Below the pieces are notes generated by a model. That model was not told where the DNA came from and searched no databases. It worked only from the letters and a program-made list of their open reading frames with translations. This document shows, piece after piece, positions 24,466 to 36,600 of a DNA stretch of 64,000 nucleotides (position 1 is its first letter; each line of letters opens with the position of its first letter). This DNA is from Tribonema minus (taxonomy: Eukaryota; Sar; Xanthophyceae; Tribonematales; Tribonemataceae), in assembly GCA_017506865.1 (NCBI GenBank), contig JAFCMP010000014.1:469259-533258 (forward strand), given 5' to 3'. The translations under genes were made by a program, and so were the position numbers.

Positions 24466-27400
24466 TGCCGCTGCCGCCGCCGTTGCTGCCGAAGTCCCGG
24501 CGGGCGGGTGAGCGCGCAGCGGCGGCAGCAGCGACGGCGGCGGCGGTGGCGGCAGCAGTGGTGTCGGCCCCAGTGTTGCTCTGCACAGGGCGGCGGCGGC
24601 GGGAAGGGAGCGGAGCGCGGGTGGCATCATCAGAACGCGAACATTTCGATTCTGTGAGACAAAGACGGGACTGCGCCGTGTATCTGCGCTCGCCGATGGT
24701 ACTGCGGGCCAAAGTTCGTCATGCTGACTGGCGCAGTGCGCATACTTTGCGGCATGCGCGCCCATATCCTCCGTACTGCAGCGCGGCCCTCGTCGTCACG
24801 GCCGCGCTGTGCGCACCGCGCGGCGCGCACCGCGCACCGCAGCTCTGAGCCCGGCTCAACGACATGCGCGCTGCAATTCGTGCTCCATAGCTTTCTCGCA
24901 GTCGAGGTGAGTGGGGCGGCATGGAACTGTCATGGTCCATTGCGTCCTCTGGTGACCACGTCCGCAAAGTACAGAGCAAGGCAGCTGGCACGGTGCGCGG
25001 CGCCCGGCTGCAGCACGCGGCAGCTGCGCCCCGGCAGCCTTCAGGCGGCGGCGCCTCACATGCGCGGCGGCGGCAGGCGAGACGCTCTTCCCGAGCGCGT
25101 GTCACCACGCGACGCCGCGAGCGCATGCGCCAGCCGCCGTCCGCTGCTCAGTGCACCAACGCGCAAGCACCCCCGGCAGAGAAAATACACATGTACAGAG
25201 CGCACGAGCGCGGCGCGCCGCCGCTGCCGCCGCCGCCGCCGCAGCGGCACGCGCGAGCGCTGACGCACCTGCAGCGCGCCCGCGTCGCCGCGGCTCGCCA
25301 CGCGCGCGTGCGCCCCGCTGCCGCTCTCCAGCATGCTGAGCCGCAGGCGGCTCGAGCGCCGCCCGCTCATAGATGCCAGGCCCTGGTCCGGCGAGATCTC
25401 GATCGTCGTGCGCCGCGGCCGCCCCGGCGTCGTCACCGGCGTCGTGCTCTCCGCCGGCGCCGCCGCCACCGCCGCTGCCGCCGCCGCCATGATCTGCTCC
25501 GCGGCGGCGGCGACGGCGGCACGCGGCGCCTGCTCGAGGGCCTCCGCAGGCTCGGCCGCCATCGCTGCCGCCGCCGCTGCTGCCGGCGCCGCCGCCGATG
25601 CAGAGTCCCTGTCGCCGCCCGTGAAGAGCCCCAGCACCACGTCAAGAACGGTCTTGGTCTTGGTGGCAGCGTCGTCGCTGCCGTCTGCCGCCGCCTCTGC
25701 CGCTGCCTCCGCTGCTGCCGCCGGCTGCGGCGGTGACGACGGCAGCGTGCCCATGGGCGTATTAGCGGCCGTGCTGCCCGCCTCCGCCTCGCCCTTTGCC
25801 ACCTCCGCTTCGCCCTTCGCCGCGACGGTCAGGCCGTCGAGCGCGCCTGCCGCGGCGGCGGGCTTCGCGGCGGCGGCGGTGGCGGCGGCGGCAGCGGCGT
25901 GCGCGTCCGCGAAGATGGCGTCGTCCCACGCGGCGCGGCCGGGCGTCGGCGAGCGCTGCGCGGCGACGGGCGACGCCGCCGCCGCGGCGCGCGCCTCGTA
26001 CGGCACGGCAGCGCGCCCCTGCGCCGCGCACAGCAGCGCCATGACGGCGTCGTTGTGCGCCGCGTCGCGCATCGTCGCGCCCGTGCCAAGCAGGTTCTCC
26101 GCGGTCTTGCCCTTGGCATCGTGCGCGGCGACGTCGGCGCGCGCGTCGAGCAGCAGCTGCGCGCGCGGGGGTGTGTGTGTGAGGGGGGGCCGGGGCGGGG
26201 CGGGGGGGGGGGGGGGGGGCGTCAGCAGCTGTTGCGCAGGGTACGTAGTTGAGCGTTTTGGGACGAAGGAATGTCAAGCAGCAGCTGCGCGGCGCGCGGG
26301 GGGGGGGCACGGGGGGGGCGGGAGGACGCAGCGTCAGGAGCTGCTGTAGGCCGAGTAGTTGAATAGTTTAGGTTGAGGAGCTGCTGGAGATATTACAGCA
26401 GCTGCTGCGCAGGTTACGTAGTTGGACGTTTCGGGATGAAGAGACGTTGAGCAGCAGCTGTGCGGGGGGGGGGCGGCAGGGTGGGGTTGGGGGGTTGCGG
26501 ATGCAGCGTCAGCAGCTGCTGGGCAGGTCACATCAGTGGACGTTTCAAGTTGAAGATATGTTGAGGATATGGTGTGGAGCTCATCTAGGGGCGTGTGGGC
26601 CCACGCATCCGCCGTAGCGTTGCACGTGGACACACAAAAGACGCCGCACAGTCTCTCAAGGTCCAAAGCTTCGCCAACTCGCCACTTCCCAGGCACACAA
26701 CAGAACAGCCATCACACACACCTTCACCATATCCTTGTAGGTCTTGAGGCTGGCATAGTGCAGCGGCGCACGGCCCGCAGCGTCCGCGGCGGCGACGTCC
26801 GCGCCCCTGTCAAGCAGCAGCTGCGCGACGTCTAGCCTGTTGCTGCTTGCCGCCACTGCAGCGGCAGCGGCGGCGGCGGCGGCGGCAGCGGCAGCGATAG
26901 AAGCGGCAGCGACGGCGAGGCAGACACGTTTGCACGTCTCAGCAACAGTCAGGGTAAGGGTTGGGGTTAGGGTTAGGGGTACAATTGCGGCAGTGTAGGT
27001 CTCATGGCGTGGCCAGTTGACATGCACCCTGCTGCTGCAGCAGAAATCAGAGCTGCCAGCTCTCACGCTTATGCTGAAGGCCTCTGAGTCAGTACTGCTC
27101 TGCACACATCAGAAGCTATTGCTGAGCAGCCTTTGCAAGGTGATGTGAGCAGCTGATGATTGTCCATGTGCAGGGTCACCCGCCCCAGGGTGCCAACACA
27201 GCAGTTCAAGTGTGCATTGAAGACACAGTCCATCTCCTTGTTATTCATACTCATGACCACAAGTGAACACCGAGATGCTCAGGCCGCCTGCGCCGATTTG
27301 CAGTGCAGCGGAGCCCTCCCCAAACCGCTCCAAGCGCTTGCGTTCAGTGCGCGCGCAGACGTCCACGACTCGTGACTCCGACTGACTCACCGTGCAGGGG

Positions 27401-28027
27401 GGTCATCCCCCTGCTGTTCTTAGTGTCCACGGCGGCGCCCGCCTTCAGCAGCGCCTTTGCCAGCTCCAGAAAACCCTTCTTGGCGACGTAGTGCAGCGCG
27501 GCGCCCTCCTGGTTGTCCACCTTGTCGAGGGGCGTTTTGGCCTTGATGAGAGCCTTGGCGGCGCTGCCGTGCCCCCCCCAGCACGCCCAGTGGAGGGCGG
27601 TGGCGCCGGACTGGTTGACGAGCGCTGGGTCGGCTCCCGCCTCCAGCAACTTGTTGATGAGCTGCGATCAAGACCAGGTTGGCATGTAAGGTCAAACGCG
27701 GTCTGACTACAGCAGTGGTGCCAACGCCGCGGGTGGAGAGTCGCCGCCACGTGCATTGGCTGCACCTAAACGAGATCTCGTTTTCCGACAACAGGCTGGA
27801 TTGGTCGGCAGTGGCGACCGCATAAAGAGCAGTCAGCCGCCATTTCGGCGAGCGTGCATTGTGCTTGCCTGAGTGTGCCCTCCCCAGGAGGCCCACATGA
27901 GGCAGGTGCATCCCTCCTTGTCGGCTTCATTGACTTTCGAGCCTTTCGCCAGCCACTCTTCGACCTTGGCGATCTTGCCAGAGCGAGCAGAGGCGTACAC
28001 GCCTGTCAACACGAACGAGCTCGCCAT
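22305..28027 (-). CDS. ankyrin-repeat coiled-coil protein with C-terminal CaaX box, 8 exons, 814 aa
   Basis: Exons in order: 28027-27869, 27661-27391, 26855-26722, 26156-25269, 24580-24158, 23553-23410, 23222-22965, 22472-22305. Phases fit throughout. Residues about 1-215 are ankyrin repeats (SKVNEADKEGCTCLMWASWGGH, INKLLEAGADPALVNQSGATALHWA, DVAQLLLDRGADVAAADAAGRAPLHYA, LLLDARADVAAHDAKGKTA); the repeats are unbroken across introns, which confirms the joins. Residues about 216-625 are Ala/Pro- then Gly/Ser/Arg-rich and look disordered. Residues about 626-790 form a coiled coil (VIATLEDLETKVDNIG, LDGELDMLRKASRNARERLDEKD). The end is poly-Gln, poly-Pro, poly-Gln, then GCNCSIM: CSIM is a CaaX box, with a second Cys two residues before it. 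Prenylation would put the protein on a membrane (inference). Intron 1 has a GC donor (CAG/GCAAGC). It is head to head with the MORN gene. Confidence 0.88.
23540..23935 (-). repeat. tandem copies of the exon 6 acceptor edge of the ankyrin gene
   Basis: The junction around 23555 (plus strand GATGACCTGGCGGCAGCGCTC) recurs, diverged, at about 23608, 23669, 23735, 23788, 23848 and 23908, spaced roughly 60 bp. One copy near 23705 also includes the coding stretch GGTCCTCCAGC. The AG acceptor is kept in most copies. All extra copies lie in intron 5. Confidence 0.75.
26150..26545 (-). repeat. tandem copies of the exon 4 acceptor edge of the ankyrin gene
   Basis: The exon 4 start and acceptor (plus strand GAGCAGCAGCTGCGCGCG followed by a G run) recurs near 26276 and 26448. 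Related CAGCAGCTGCTGCGCAGG units lie between them, and the intronic G runs are copied too. All lie in intron 3. Confidence 0.65.
26951..26981 (+). repeat. short telomere-like tract in intron 3 of the ankyrin gene
   Basis: Degenerate GGGTTAGGGTTAG units occur over about 30 bp inside the intron between exons 3 and 4's upstream neighbour (upstream of 26855 on the minus strand). Confidence 0.6.
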
Positions 28028-28319
28028 GCCGCGTGAGCGCTCGCAGAAACTGCAGGCCTGTGCTGGCTGCTCTTACTGCCAGGCCTTGGTGAAGTTGCTG
28101 CCTGTACTGTTCAGCCGCTTTCTACGTGATGTTGCTGCGAAGGTCGGTCAGCACTGCTGTCGGTAGCTCAGCTCGCAGCTCTGCCTACTTTGTGTCTCCT
28201 GGGTCACATGTAACTGCTGAACGCTCTTTCAAAGTTCGCGACTCTTCAACTGCAACCACGCCTGACGACGCCGGCATCACAGCCGGACAGCGCCGGCAGC
28301 AAGCAGTGCATGCAGCGCT
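28028..28319. promoter_or_regulatory. 292-bp divergent intergenic region, ankyrin / MORN genes
   Basis: The two start codons lie head to head 292 bp apart. If the MORN gene has an upstream non-coding exon the space is smaller still. No core promoter element is clear. A shared bidirectional promoter is inference. Confidence 0.4.
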
Positions 28320-30857
28320 ATGGCCTCGGCATGTATAGGCGCTGCTCGGCCAATGCTGCCGACAATCGCCGACAGGCGTGCCGCATTTGCCGAGGCCAAG
28401 CTGTTGAGCGAGCAGAGGCTGCAGATCATCTGGGACAGACAGGAGGCCGAGAAAGAGGAGATAAGGCTAGTGAAAGAGGCTGAGGAGGCGCGAAGGCGGC
28501 AATTCAAGGATGAGGTGACGAAGCGGAGAAAGGAGCAGCAGGCGCAGGTCGATGGCCGGCTGTACAGGTTGACACCAACTCCGTTCTGATGCCCTTGCCT
28601 TCCACAAAGGCTTCATGTGGGTGTAATGCCGTTCAACAAGCAGCGACAATGATGCATCTAGTGATGCGTGCCTGATTGAGATGCTGAGGTGATTACGCTT
28701 ATGGCGCACCTGCTACTCTATGTGAAGCACACACGCATGAAGAATCATGGATAGCCCTGGTGCCAATATTGCCAACGATACGTCTTAATTCAGGCATGCG
28801 TGATTCTCGCCTCAGGTACTGGGTCAGGGACAAGGACAATGCAGTACATAATACTGGTACAGTGTACTGCGGGGAGTCCACCAATGTTGGGGCGGCGTGG
28901 GTGGCGCACGGCCGCGGCGAGTTGCAGAAGGAGGGCGTGGTGCAGTACAAGGGTACATTCAAGGTATAGCAGATCAGGGAGAGCTCACATCATTACAGCA
29001 CGATTACTGTCATTTGAGTTGACACGGCGTCATTGAGCACTTCTGAATTGCAGGCTGCCGCGCACGCGTCGTCGCCCGCCGACTCTCCAATCCCAACCCG
29101 CGCTTGCGCCGCATCTCAAATCGCGCTGCGCGCGCCGCTCTCCGGCGCAGGCGGGCACGCCCCACGGCGGCGGCGCGCTGCTGCTGCTGCCGGACGGCGA
29201 GAGCTGGGAGGGTCCCATGTGGAACGGCGCCATGCACGGCGTCGGCACATACGCCGCACGCGACGGCAGCCGCCGCGGCGCCGTCATGCGGCACGACCGC
29301 CGCGTGTGCTTTCTCGACGAGCTGACGTGCGGCGCCAGGCTGGCGCTGCTGTCGCCGCACTTTGCGTGGCACGGCGGCGGCGGCTGCGGCGGCAGCGGCG
29401 GCGACGGCGGCGGCGGTGGTAGCGGGGGGACGGCGGCGGTTGTGGTGCACGAGGGGCGGAAGCCGGGACTGTATTGCGTCAAGTTTGACGGCGACGGCCT
29501 GTGCAGGGTGAGTTGAATAGAACTAGTTGTCATGTAGCGTCACTGGAGGTTACTGGTGGCCGTGATGCTGTGAAATAGTGTCGATGGCATGTGTAACATG
29601 TGTCTGCAGCAGCTAACATGCAGGGGGGGGGGGGGGGGGGAGGGTGCAAGGGGTGCGCTGAGCAGGCGGGGCGGTGCAATGCGGCTGCAAGCGGTGGCAC
29701 CGGGGCGATGGCGAGAAGAGCACTGCAAAGCAGTAGTCACATCCCGCGGGGCAGAGCTTTGAGAGCCAAGTAGTCGCAGTTTGTCCCATGAGCCGACCTT
29801 ACACGCCTGTTTACAGCATGTCTTTCCGCAGCTCCTCACAGACGCTTCTGAGCGACAAATGCCACCTGCAGCTTACATGACATCGACGCCATGGTCCAGA
29901 CGCAGGGGGCTGGGCAGCCACTTCGATAGCCGCGCCGCCTGTGAGCCTGCTTTCACCCGCACAGTTCTACACGTCAGCCTTCCCCTCAGGTCAGGACTCA
30001 CTCAATGCCCGCTACCGCCGATGCAGGACATCAACCTGGCAGAGGAGCCCTTCCGCCTCCTGCGCAGCCTCCCCCACGCCATCCCCCTCGAGCTCGTCAC
30101 CGGCACTGGCGACCCCCCGCCGCGCTGCGCCACCGCCCTGAGCGCTGATGCCCCCGCACGCCCCACCACCGACTACGCCGAGAACATCTACCACGACGAC
30201 AGCGCGGCGCTGGCGGCGGCGGCGGCGGCGGCGGCGGAGGCGGAGGCGGCGGCGCGGCGGCGCGCGCTGCGCAAGGCGCGCGCCGCGGCGGCGGCGCAGC
30301 TGCGGGAGGTCGACGCGGCCGCCGTCATTGACCAGGTACGCGCAGCCGCCTGACACCATCATCTTTGTGGTCTTGACGCTGCAGAGTTGCTTGTTGTGAC
30401 GACATGCGCCCCGCCCTGGCGTGAGCGTGCGTGACCAGCGCAGAGGCGGGGCTTTGGCACAAGTTTCGGGTTTGCTGAGCGCTGTGCACGCGCTCAAGTT
30501 CAGCACCGCGTTCCCCCCTGAGGCCGGCGGTGGCGGCAGCGACGGAGCGCGGCAAACGTGCAATGCGCCGCCGCTGCCGCGCACTAGCGTAACTGCATCA
30601 GCACCCCACCCACCCACTGTTGCGTTTACGGGATCGCGCGGAGCAGCGCCTCGCCTGCGCCTCACGAGGACTGCTGCCGAAGCTCTGAGACGTGCTGCGC
30701 GTCTGGCTGTGCGCAGGCGATGGAGGAGGAGCGCGCGCGCAAGCTGCGCGCCGCCGCGGAGGAGGCGCGCATGGCGGGCGACGTCGCGGCCGCGCGCGCC
30801 ACCGCGCTCGCGGCGGAGGCGCAGCGGAAGCGGTGGCTGCGCGCCGTCAGCACGTGA
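28320..30857 (+). CDS. MORN-repeat protein with coiled-coil ends, 5 exons, 400 aa
   Basis: Exons are 28320-28567, 28816-28963, 29151-29507, 30027-30335 and 30717-30857, all GT-AG with matching phases. Residues about 20-80 are a charged helix (AEAKLLSEQRLQIIWDRQEA, EEARRRQFKDEVTKRRKEQQ). MORN repeats follow (GTVYCGES..HGRGELQKEG, VQYKGTFKAGTPHGGGALLLLPDG, ESWEGPMWNGAMHGVGTY). The second repeat is continuous only after joining exon 2 to exon 3, which supports that splice. A Gly-rich loop lies near residue 220; the last two exons give an Ala/Arg/Glu helix (EEERARKLRAAAEEARMAGD) ending AVST. MORN repeats usually bind lipids or scaffold membrane-linked and ciliary structures (family knowledge). 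The ATG at 28320 is the best in-frame start, but an upstream exon cannot be excluded. Confidence 0.82.
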
Positions 30858-31410
30858 AGAGCAGCGCGTCATGCGCGGTGTGTGTGTTGGTATGCGTCCA
30901 GGTATAGTCTGATGCACTTCATCTTGGTACCTGTACAATGCGTTGTAAGAAAATGTTGACAAACCTGGGCGCGCGGCCAGTGGCAGTAGGGTGCAGCAGG
31001 TTCTGATGCATGCTTCACATTGGCCTCGGGCGCATATGCGGCACGGCTTTTTGACACACTGCCAGGGCCCTAGCGGTTGCGGTCGAGGCTCAATGGAAGC
31101 GGAGCTGCATGCTGCGGCCAGTCAGGGCACACGGCTGACAGGACCTGGGATATGCCCGTGTTGTGAGGCACAAGAGGACAGGGCATCTTTGTTTGTGTGA
31201 TTGGTCAGGCGTACCTGCATATACTTCTACGTGATTATGCAATTGATCTGAGGTATTGCCCTGTACGCAGATGGGGGCCGCTCTCGTGCCCTACAACTTG
31301 AACGTACACAGATGCGGTGGCGGTCGCATGCCACGTGACACGCCCACATTGTGCTCCCCAGAGTGTCGTGCAACCGAGCAAGCATGTTGTGCAACCAAGC
31401 AAGCATCTGA

Positions 31411-31860
31411 TCGAAAGTACCTCATTGAGTCATAGTAGAGCCATGATTAGTCAAAGCACATGTCAGCAAACCAGTCCATGTCAATACATCAATGAAGTCA
31501 GCACATCAGCCACCTCAGCACCTCGGATACATCATAGGGTCCACTATTGTGATGCCTCAATCGAGTCAAACATATCAGCAATTCAGTCTGTGTCACATCA
31601 GTCATATCAGTCAGTCTTCAAATTGGTTGCTGTGGATGGGGGGCATGTCACGTCATAGACCTGGACTCTGACTCAATGAGTTGGTTATGATCAGACATTG
31701 ATCGTCTGATCAAAGGCAACTCATTGAGTAGTCCATGTCAATAGATCAATGAAGTCAGCGTGTCAGTGAGTTTTAAGCACATCAGCCACCTCAGCACCTC
31801 GGATACATCATAGAGTCCACTATTGCCATGCCTCAATCAACTCAAGCATGATACAGCTTG
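31411..31860. repeat. complex repeat block, copy A
   Basis: This block contains two internal versions of a unit built on CAATACATCAATGAAGTCAGC, GCCACCTCAGCACCTCGGAT and a motif ATCAGACATTGATCGTCTGATC, which is an imperfect palindrome. It is repeated about 597 bp downstream. Confidence 0.8.
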
Positions 31861-32167
31861 AGCATGTAAATAGTGCAGTTCAGGATAGAAGTCATTTGCC
31901 GCCAAAGGGTGGCTTCAAGGAATGACTATGCACAGTCTTGTTGTGCCTGAGGGAGCTCTGGCACGAGGTTAGGTGCTTGGCAAGGGCTAGGCTAGTCAAG
32001 GCTCAAGCTGTTCTCCCCACCAATGGGACTGATTACCCAGTTTGCAGCTTCTCCACATCCCTCAATGTAAGTTGCACTAGCTACAACCATAGGTAACCTC
32101 CTAGCGTGCTTGTTTTACTGCATGCCTTGTGTAGTCGTGCTGCTGGGACGTGTACCGCTGCATGAAG

Positions 32168-32462
32168 CATATCAGCAATTCAGTCTGTGTCACATCGGGC
32201 ATATCAGCCATTCTTATTCATATCTTCAAATTTGGTTGCGGTGGATGGAGGCACATCATAGACCTGGACTCTGACTCAACGAGTTGTTTATGATCAGACA
32301 TTAATCGTTTGATCAAAGGTAACTCATTGAGTAGTCCATGTCAATACATCAATGAAGTCAGCGCGTCAGTGTGTTTCAAGCACGTCAGCCGCCTCAGCAC
32401 CTCAAATACATCATAGGGTTTCTGACTCAACGAGTTGCTTATGATCAGACATTGATCTCAAA
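32168..32462. repeat. complex repeat block, copy C
   Basis: It aligns with 31571-31860 over nearly 300 bp (shared start CATATCAGCAATTCAGTCTG), with small indels. It ends with a further partial copy of the GAGTTGCTTATGATCAGACA unit. Confidence 0.8.
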
Positions 32463-33601
32463 GGACCTTGTCAAACGCTTACCTACGTGACTAGACCAAC
32501 GCACAGAGTTCGAGACCATGCATTGGGACAGTTCAGCATGCAGGGCAAAGGGTCCAATCATAGCAATGCTGTCAGGTGTGCTGGTGCTGCCAGAGCAGAT
32601 GCTGCATCTCGTAGTGGCAGCAGGACAGTAAGTGCATCACCATATGACAATCATGCCGTGTGTGATGTGAATAAAGCGGGCAGGCCACAAACCAGCAGCA
32701 TTGAAGGAGGCCTCAGCGGCAAGCGCATATTGCATACACGCAAATCCGTTTCCTTTTGTCACCTTGTCAAGCGCACCAAAACAATCCCAAATGCAGCTGT
32801 TCATCAAAGCTTTGTCGTGTTGCACACAGGGGGCACCGAGTGCGGCGGTCGCACAGCGGCGACAGCGCTCAGTGCCTGTCGCTTCTGCCTGGAGCAAAGC
32901 GATTGGTCCTAGCAATGTGCGCACTGGCAACTGTGTATCGCCTCCCATCTGTTCATCCAGTCACCTCTGATTCTGACCCCCACACTGCGCCTCTACCGTC
33001 CCTTGTTGCGCTGCAGAGACGTAATCTCATATGACTGCAGTATGTTGCCCTCATATAGTGACTTGCTGAGTGCCTCTGACCCCCTCTCCCCCCCCCAGGC
33101 ATCTCTCCGTATTGCCCAGCGCTTCTGATCCCCCCTCAAGCCCCAAACATCCCTTCAGCCAAGCACTAGGTTCATCGCATCATTTGCATAAGCAAGCTAG
33201 GCAGCGTGCCTCAGCTGCTGCCGCGCACATCGCCTGCCTCGATCAGCATTCACTCTCTGGCAGATCTTGCCCGCAGGCCTCTCGAGAGCTAAATGCGGGT
33301 TTGGTCGCGCAATCGCTGCAGAGAGCCTGCGCGTGCACCCGCACCTCCGCCAATCTCGCCCAACGGCAGCTTCAGCGATCGCGGTGCGCCACCGCCGCCG
33401 CTGCTGCCGCTGCACCGCCCCCTGCCACCGCTCTGTAACACTCATCTCGCAAGGGCAAGTGCGCTCCGGCCAATGGCGCTAGTGCCCATGAAGCAGCTGC
33501 AATCCCCGCACAAACCCCCATCTGCCCCAAATCCACAAAGCAAGGTCCTCCCCTGATTGAGCGAACCCGCTGCTGCACCCTCGCTCAGCAGACGCGCCAG
33601 C

Positions 33602-36600
33602 TCACATGTCGAAGATGACGTCGAAGTCCTGGACCCAGCCGCCCTGCACGCGCGCGGGGGCCGGCTTGCGCGACGACTTGTCTCCGATGCGCGAGCGCTG
33701 AGCCGAGACGGCGCGGCTGCTGCTGCTGCGCACGTGCGCGCCGCCGCCGCCGACGACGCTGCTGCTGCCGCCGATGCGTCCGCTGCCGCCCGCAGAGGAG
33801 CGCACGGGCTTGGCGATGGAGGCCTTGCGCGGTGCTGGCGCGGCGGCAGAAGGCTTCTCCGGCTTGCGGCGGTCGTCCAGGGCCCTCTTGCTACTGCCGC
33901 TGCCGGCGGCGCCGCCGGTCGCGCGCTTGCCGCCGCCGCTGCTGCCGGCAGACCGGTGCTTGAAGCCGGCGTCGCCGCTGCGCGCGCGGCGCACCGACTT
34001 GGGCGCTGCGAGCCTCTCCGCCTCGTCGTCATCGCTCGCCGAATCCGCTGCGGCAGCGACGCGCTTGGTGCCGAAGCGCTCGCCCGCGATGGCCTTGCTG
34101 CCGCCGGCTTTGCTGCCGCTGCGGCCACGCGGCGGCGGCACCGCAGCGGTGCGCACGCGAGACGGCGCCACAAACGCTCCGTCATCGTCGTCGTCGTTGT
34201 CGCTGGAAGAGTCATCGGCGGCGGCGGCGGCGGCGATCCTGCGCTTGCCGCTAGCGCCGGCGCGGCGCTCGCGCTTGGCGCCGCCCCCGCTGCGGCCGCT
34301 GCTGCGCTCGCGGCGCACGGGCGCCGGCGGCGCGACGAACGCGTCGTCATCCTCCGCGTCGCTGCCCGGCATGTCAGAGTCGACAGCAGGGGCTGCCGAG
34401 CGCTGACGCGGCGCGCCGCGGCGCGGCGCCCTGCGCTCCGCCGCCTCTCGCCCCCCCGACTCCGCCTGCTCCGCGGGCTTGTCGTCCTTGTACGGCGGGA
34501 TGCACACGGGGTGCGTGGCCGCGGGCGCGGGGTCTTCCTCACCCTCCGACTGCACGGCATCGCCGTCTTCCTCCTCCTCTTCCTGGGCCTCGTCGCGCAG
34601 CGGCGGCGGCGGCAGCGCAGGCGCGATCTTGCCGGCGACGACCGTCACCGCGGCGACGGCGGCGGCGGGGGCGGCGCTCTGCGCGACCGGCGGCACCGCG
34701 GCGTCCTCCGAGTCGCTGCACTCCTCCGCCTCCGCGAGCGCGGCGGCGGCGGCCTGCGCATCCGCCGCGGCCGCCTCCGCGGCGGCGCGCGCGCTGGCGG
34801 CGGCGGCGGCCTCCGCCTTCTCGCGCGCGAGCGCCGCCGCGGCGTCCGCGCGCTCGCGGCGCACGCGCGCCAGCTCCGCCGCGACGCCCTTGAGCTCGGC
34901 CTTGCGCGCCGCGAGCTCGGGGCGGCGCGCGTCGAGCCGCGCCTCCTGCTCCGCGCGCCACTCTGCGAGCTTGGCGGGCGCGACGGCGCGCATGGACGCG
35001 AGCTGCTCCGCGCGCGCGGCGAGGTTCGCGTCCAGCGCGGCGCGCAGCGGCTGGACCGCCTGGCGGTGGGGTGTTTGGCGGTGCGATGCGGGGGGCGAGT
35101 CAGATATGCGCACGGTGCAGAAGGTTGCACACGCGTTGTTTGGTGCTCGTGGGTGCTTGCGGGGGATCAGCCGCATGCTAAGGCAATGGACGGACAGTGG
35201 AACGCCTGCATGTAATTATCTCTTGATTGGTCGTGCGTGAGCAGGGACCAATGGCGATGATCATGGATAAATCTTGTATCTGGATGCTCAAAGCGCCATA
35301 CCTTGATGTCCTGTTGTGCAACGCAATGCGGTGAACAGGACTGCTACATATACGCGAAAATGTGCCCGCACACTGCCGAGAACTGAACCAATGACGTCAG
35401 CTCATATGAATTTCACTTTGACAATGTTGTTGCCTCGTATGACACCACGTGAAGTACTGCATGTGCAAATTTGCTGCAGTAATCACACACCGACTGTGTG
35501 TGCATTGGTGGTGCACACTGCATCTACTTCGTGTGAAAAGCACCAGCCAAAGCACCCCTGCACGCAGAGGTCACCATGCTCGGTACAATCCACATGCTGT
35601 CGACCTTCAACAAGGTTACACTCCCTAGTTGCCGTTGCTCAATGATAGCACCAACATGCACAGCACCAATGTCATTACATGCTTGCACACAACTGCCATG
35701 TGCACAAGCCTCTCACCTCCTGCTTGGCGAGTGTCAGCTCCGCCTCTGTCAGCGCAGCGACCTCGGGCGCGACCATCTCGTGCAGCGCCCTCTCCAGCCC
35801 CTGCAGCTCGCCCGCAGCAGTGCTCACGGCGCCCACCCTCTCCGCTTCGAGCCCCGTAGCCTCATCAAGTGCGGCCTGCGCCGCTGCCGCCGCCGCTGCG
35901 AGCTCCTCCTGCGCGCGCGCGGCGGCGGCGACCTCCTCCGCCGCCGCCGCGCGCTGCGCCGCTGCCTCCGCGGCCAGCCCTTCCAGCTCCTGCATCTTGG
36001 CCGCCGCGGCCTGGCGCAGCTCCGCGAGGCGCGCGTCAGCAGCGCTCGACGCCCGCGCCGCCGCCTCCAGCTCCGCGGCGGCGGCGGCGGCAGCGCGCGC
36101 GGCGGTGGCGCCGCGCTGCGCGAGCGCGTCCTGCGCGGCGCGCAGCGGCTGCAGCGCCGCCTCCGCCGCGGCGTTGCTCGTGAGCGCGTCGCCGAGCGCA
36201 GCCATGTCGGCGAGCATGCGCGAGAGCAGCTCGCTGCGAGCGGCGCGCGCGGTGTCCTGCAACGCGCGCAGCGACGCGCGCGTGGCCGCGGCGGCGGCGA
36301 GCTCGTCCTTGGCGGCGGCGACGCTTGCGCGCGCGGTCGCAGTGGCGGTTTCGCAGGCCGCGCTTGAGTCGCGCAGGGCCTCGTGCTCCTGAGAGTCGGG
36401 ATGCAGCGACAAATGATCAGTGCTTGAAGTGCACAATTTCTTCCTTTCATTTCGGAAACGGGCGCTGCTTGTTTGCCAAAGAATTCTGTCAGCATGCCTA
36501 CTCCAAAGAATGTGAGAGGAGAATCCAAGTCGGACGCAGAAGGAATAACATGTTTTGTGAACGTCAACTCACGTGGCATCAACATGCAGTGAGATGAGGT

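Larger units (their letters stand above)
30858..33601. other. gene-free stretch with a duplicated repeat family
   Basis: No exon is supported. The region lies between the 3' ends of the MORN gene (plus) and the coiled-coil gene (minus). It holds the repeated blocks listed at 31411 and 32168. Frames of up to about 140 codons near 32487-32912 show no family signal. Confidence 0.5.

Noticed and set aside
25333-26349. 338-codon plus-strand Ala/Ser-rich frame
   Set aside because: It is the antisense shadow of ankyrin-gene exon 4; the minus strand continues ankyrin sequence in phase across introns.
33557-35215. 552-codon plus-strand open frame opposite the coiled-coil gene
   Set aside because: It is antisense to exon 3 of the coiled-coil gene, His/Arg/Ala-rich, and has no family signal; long antisense frames are expected at this GC content.
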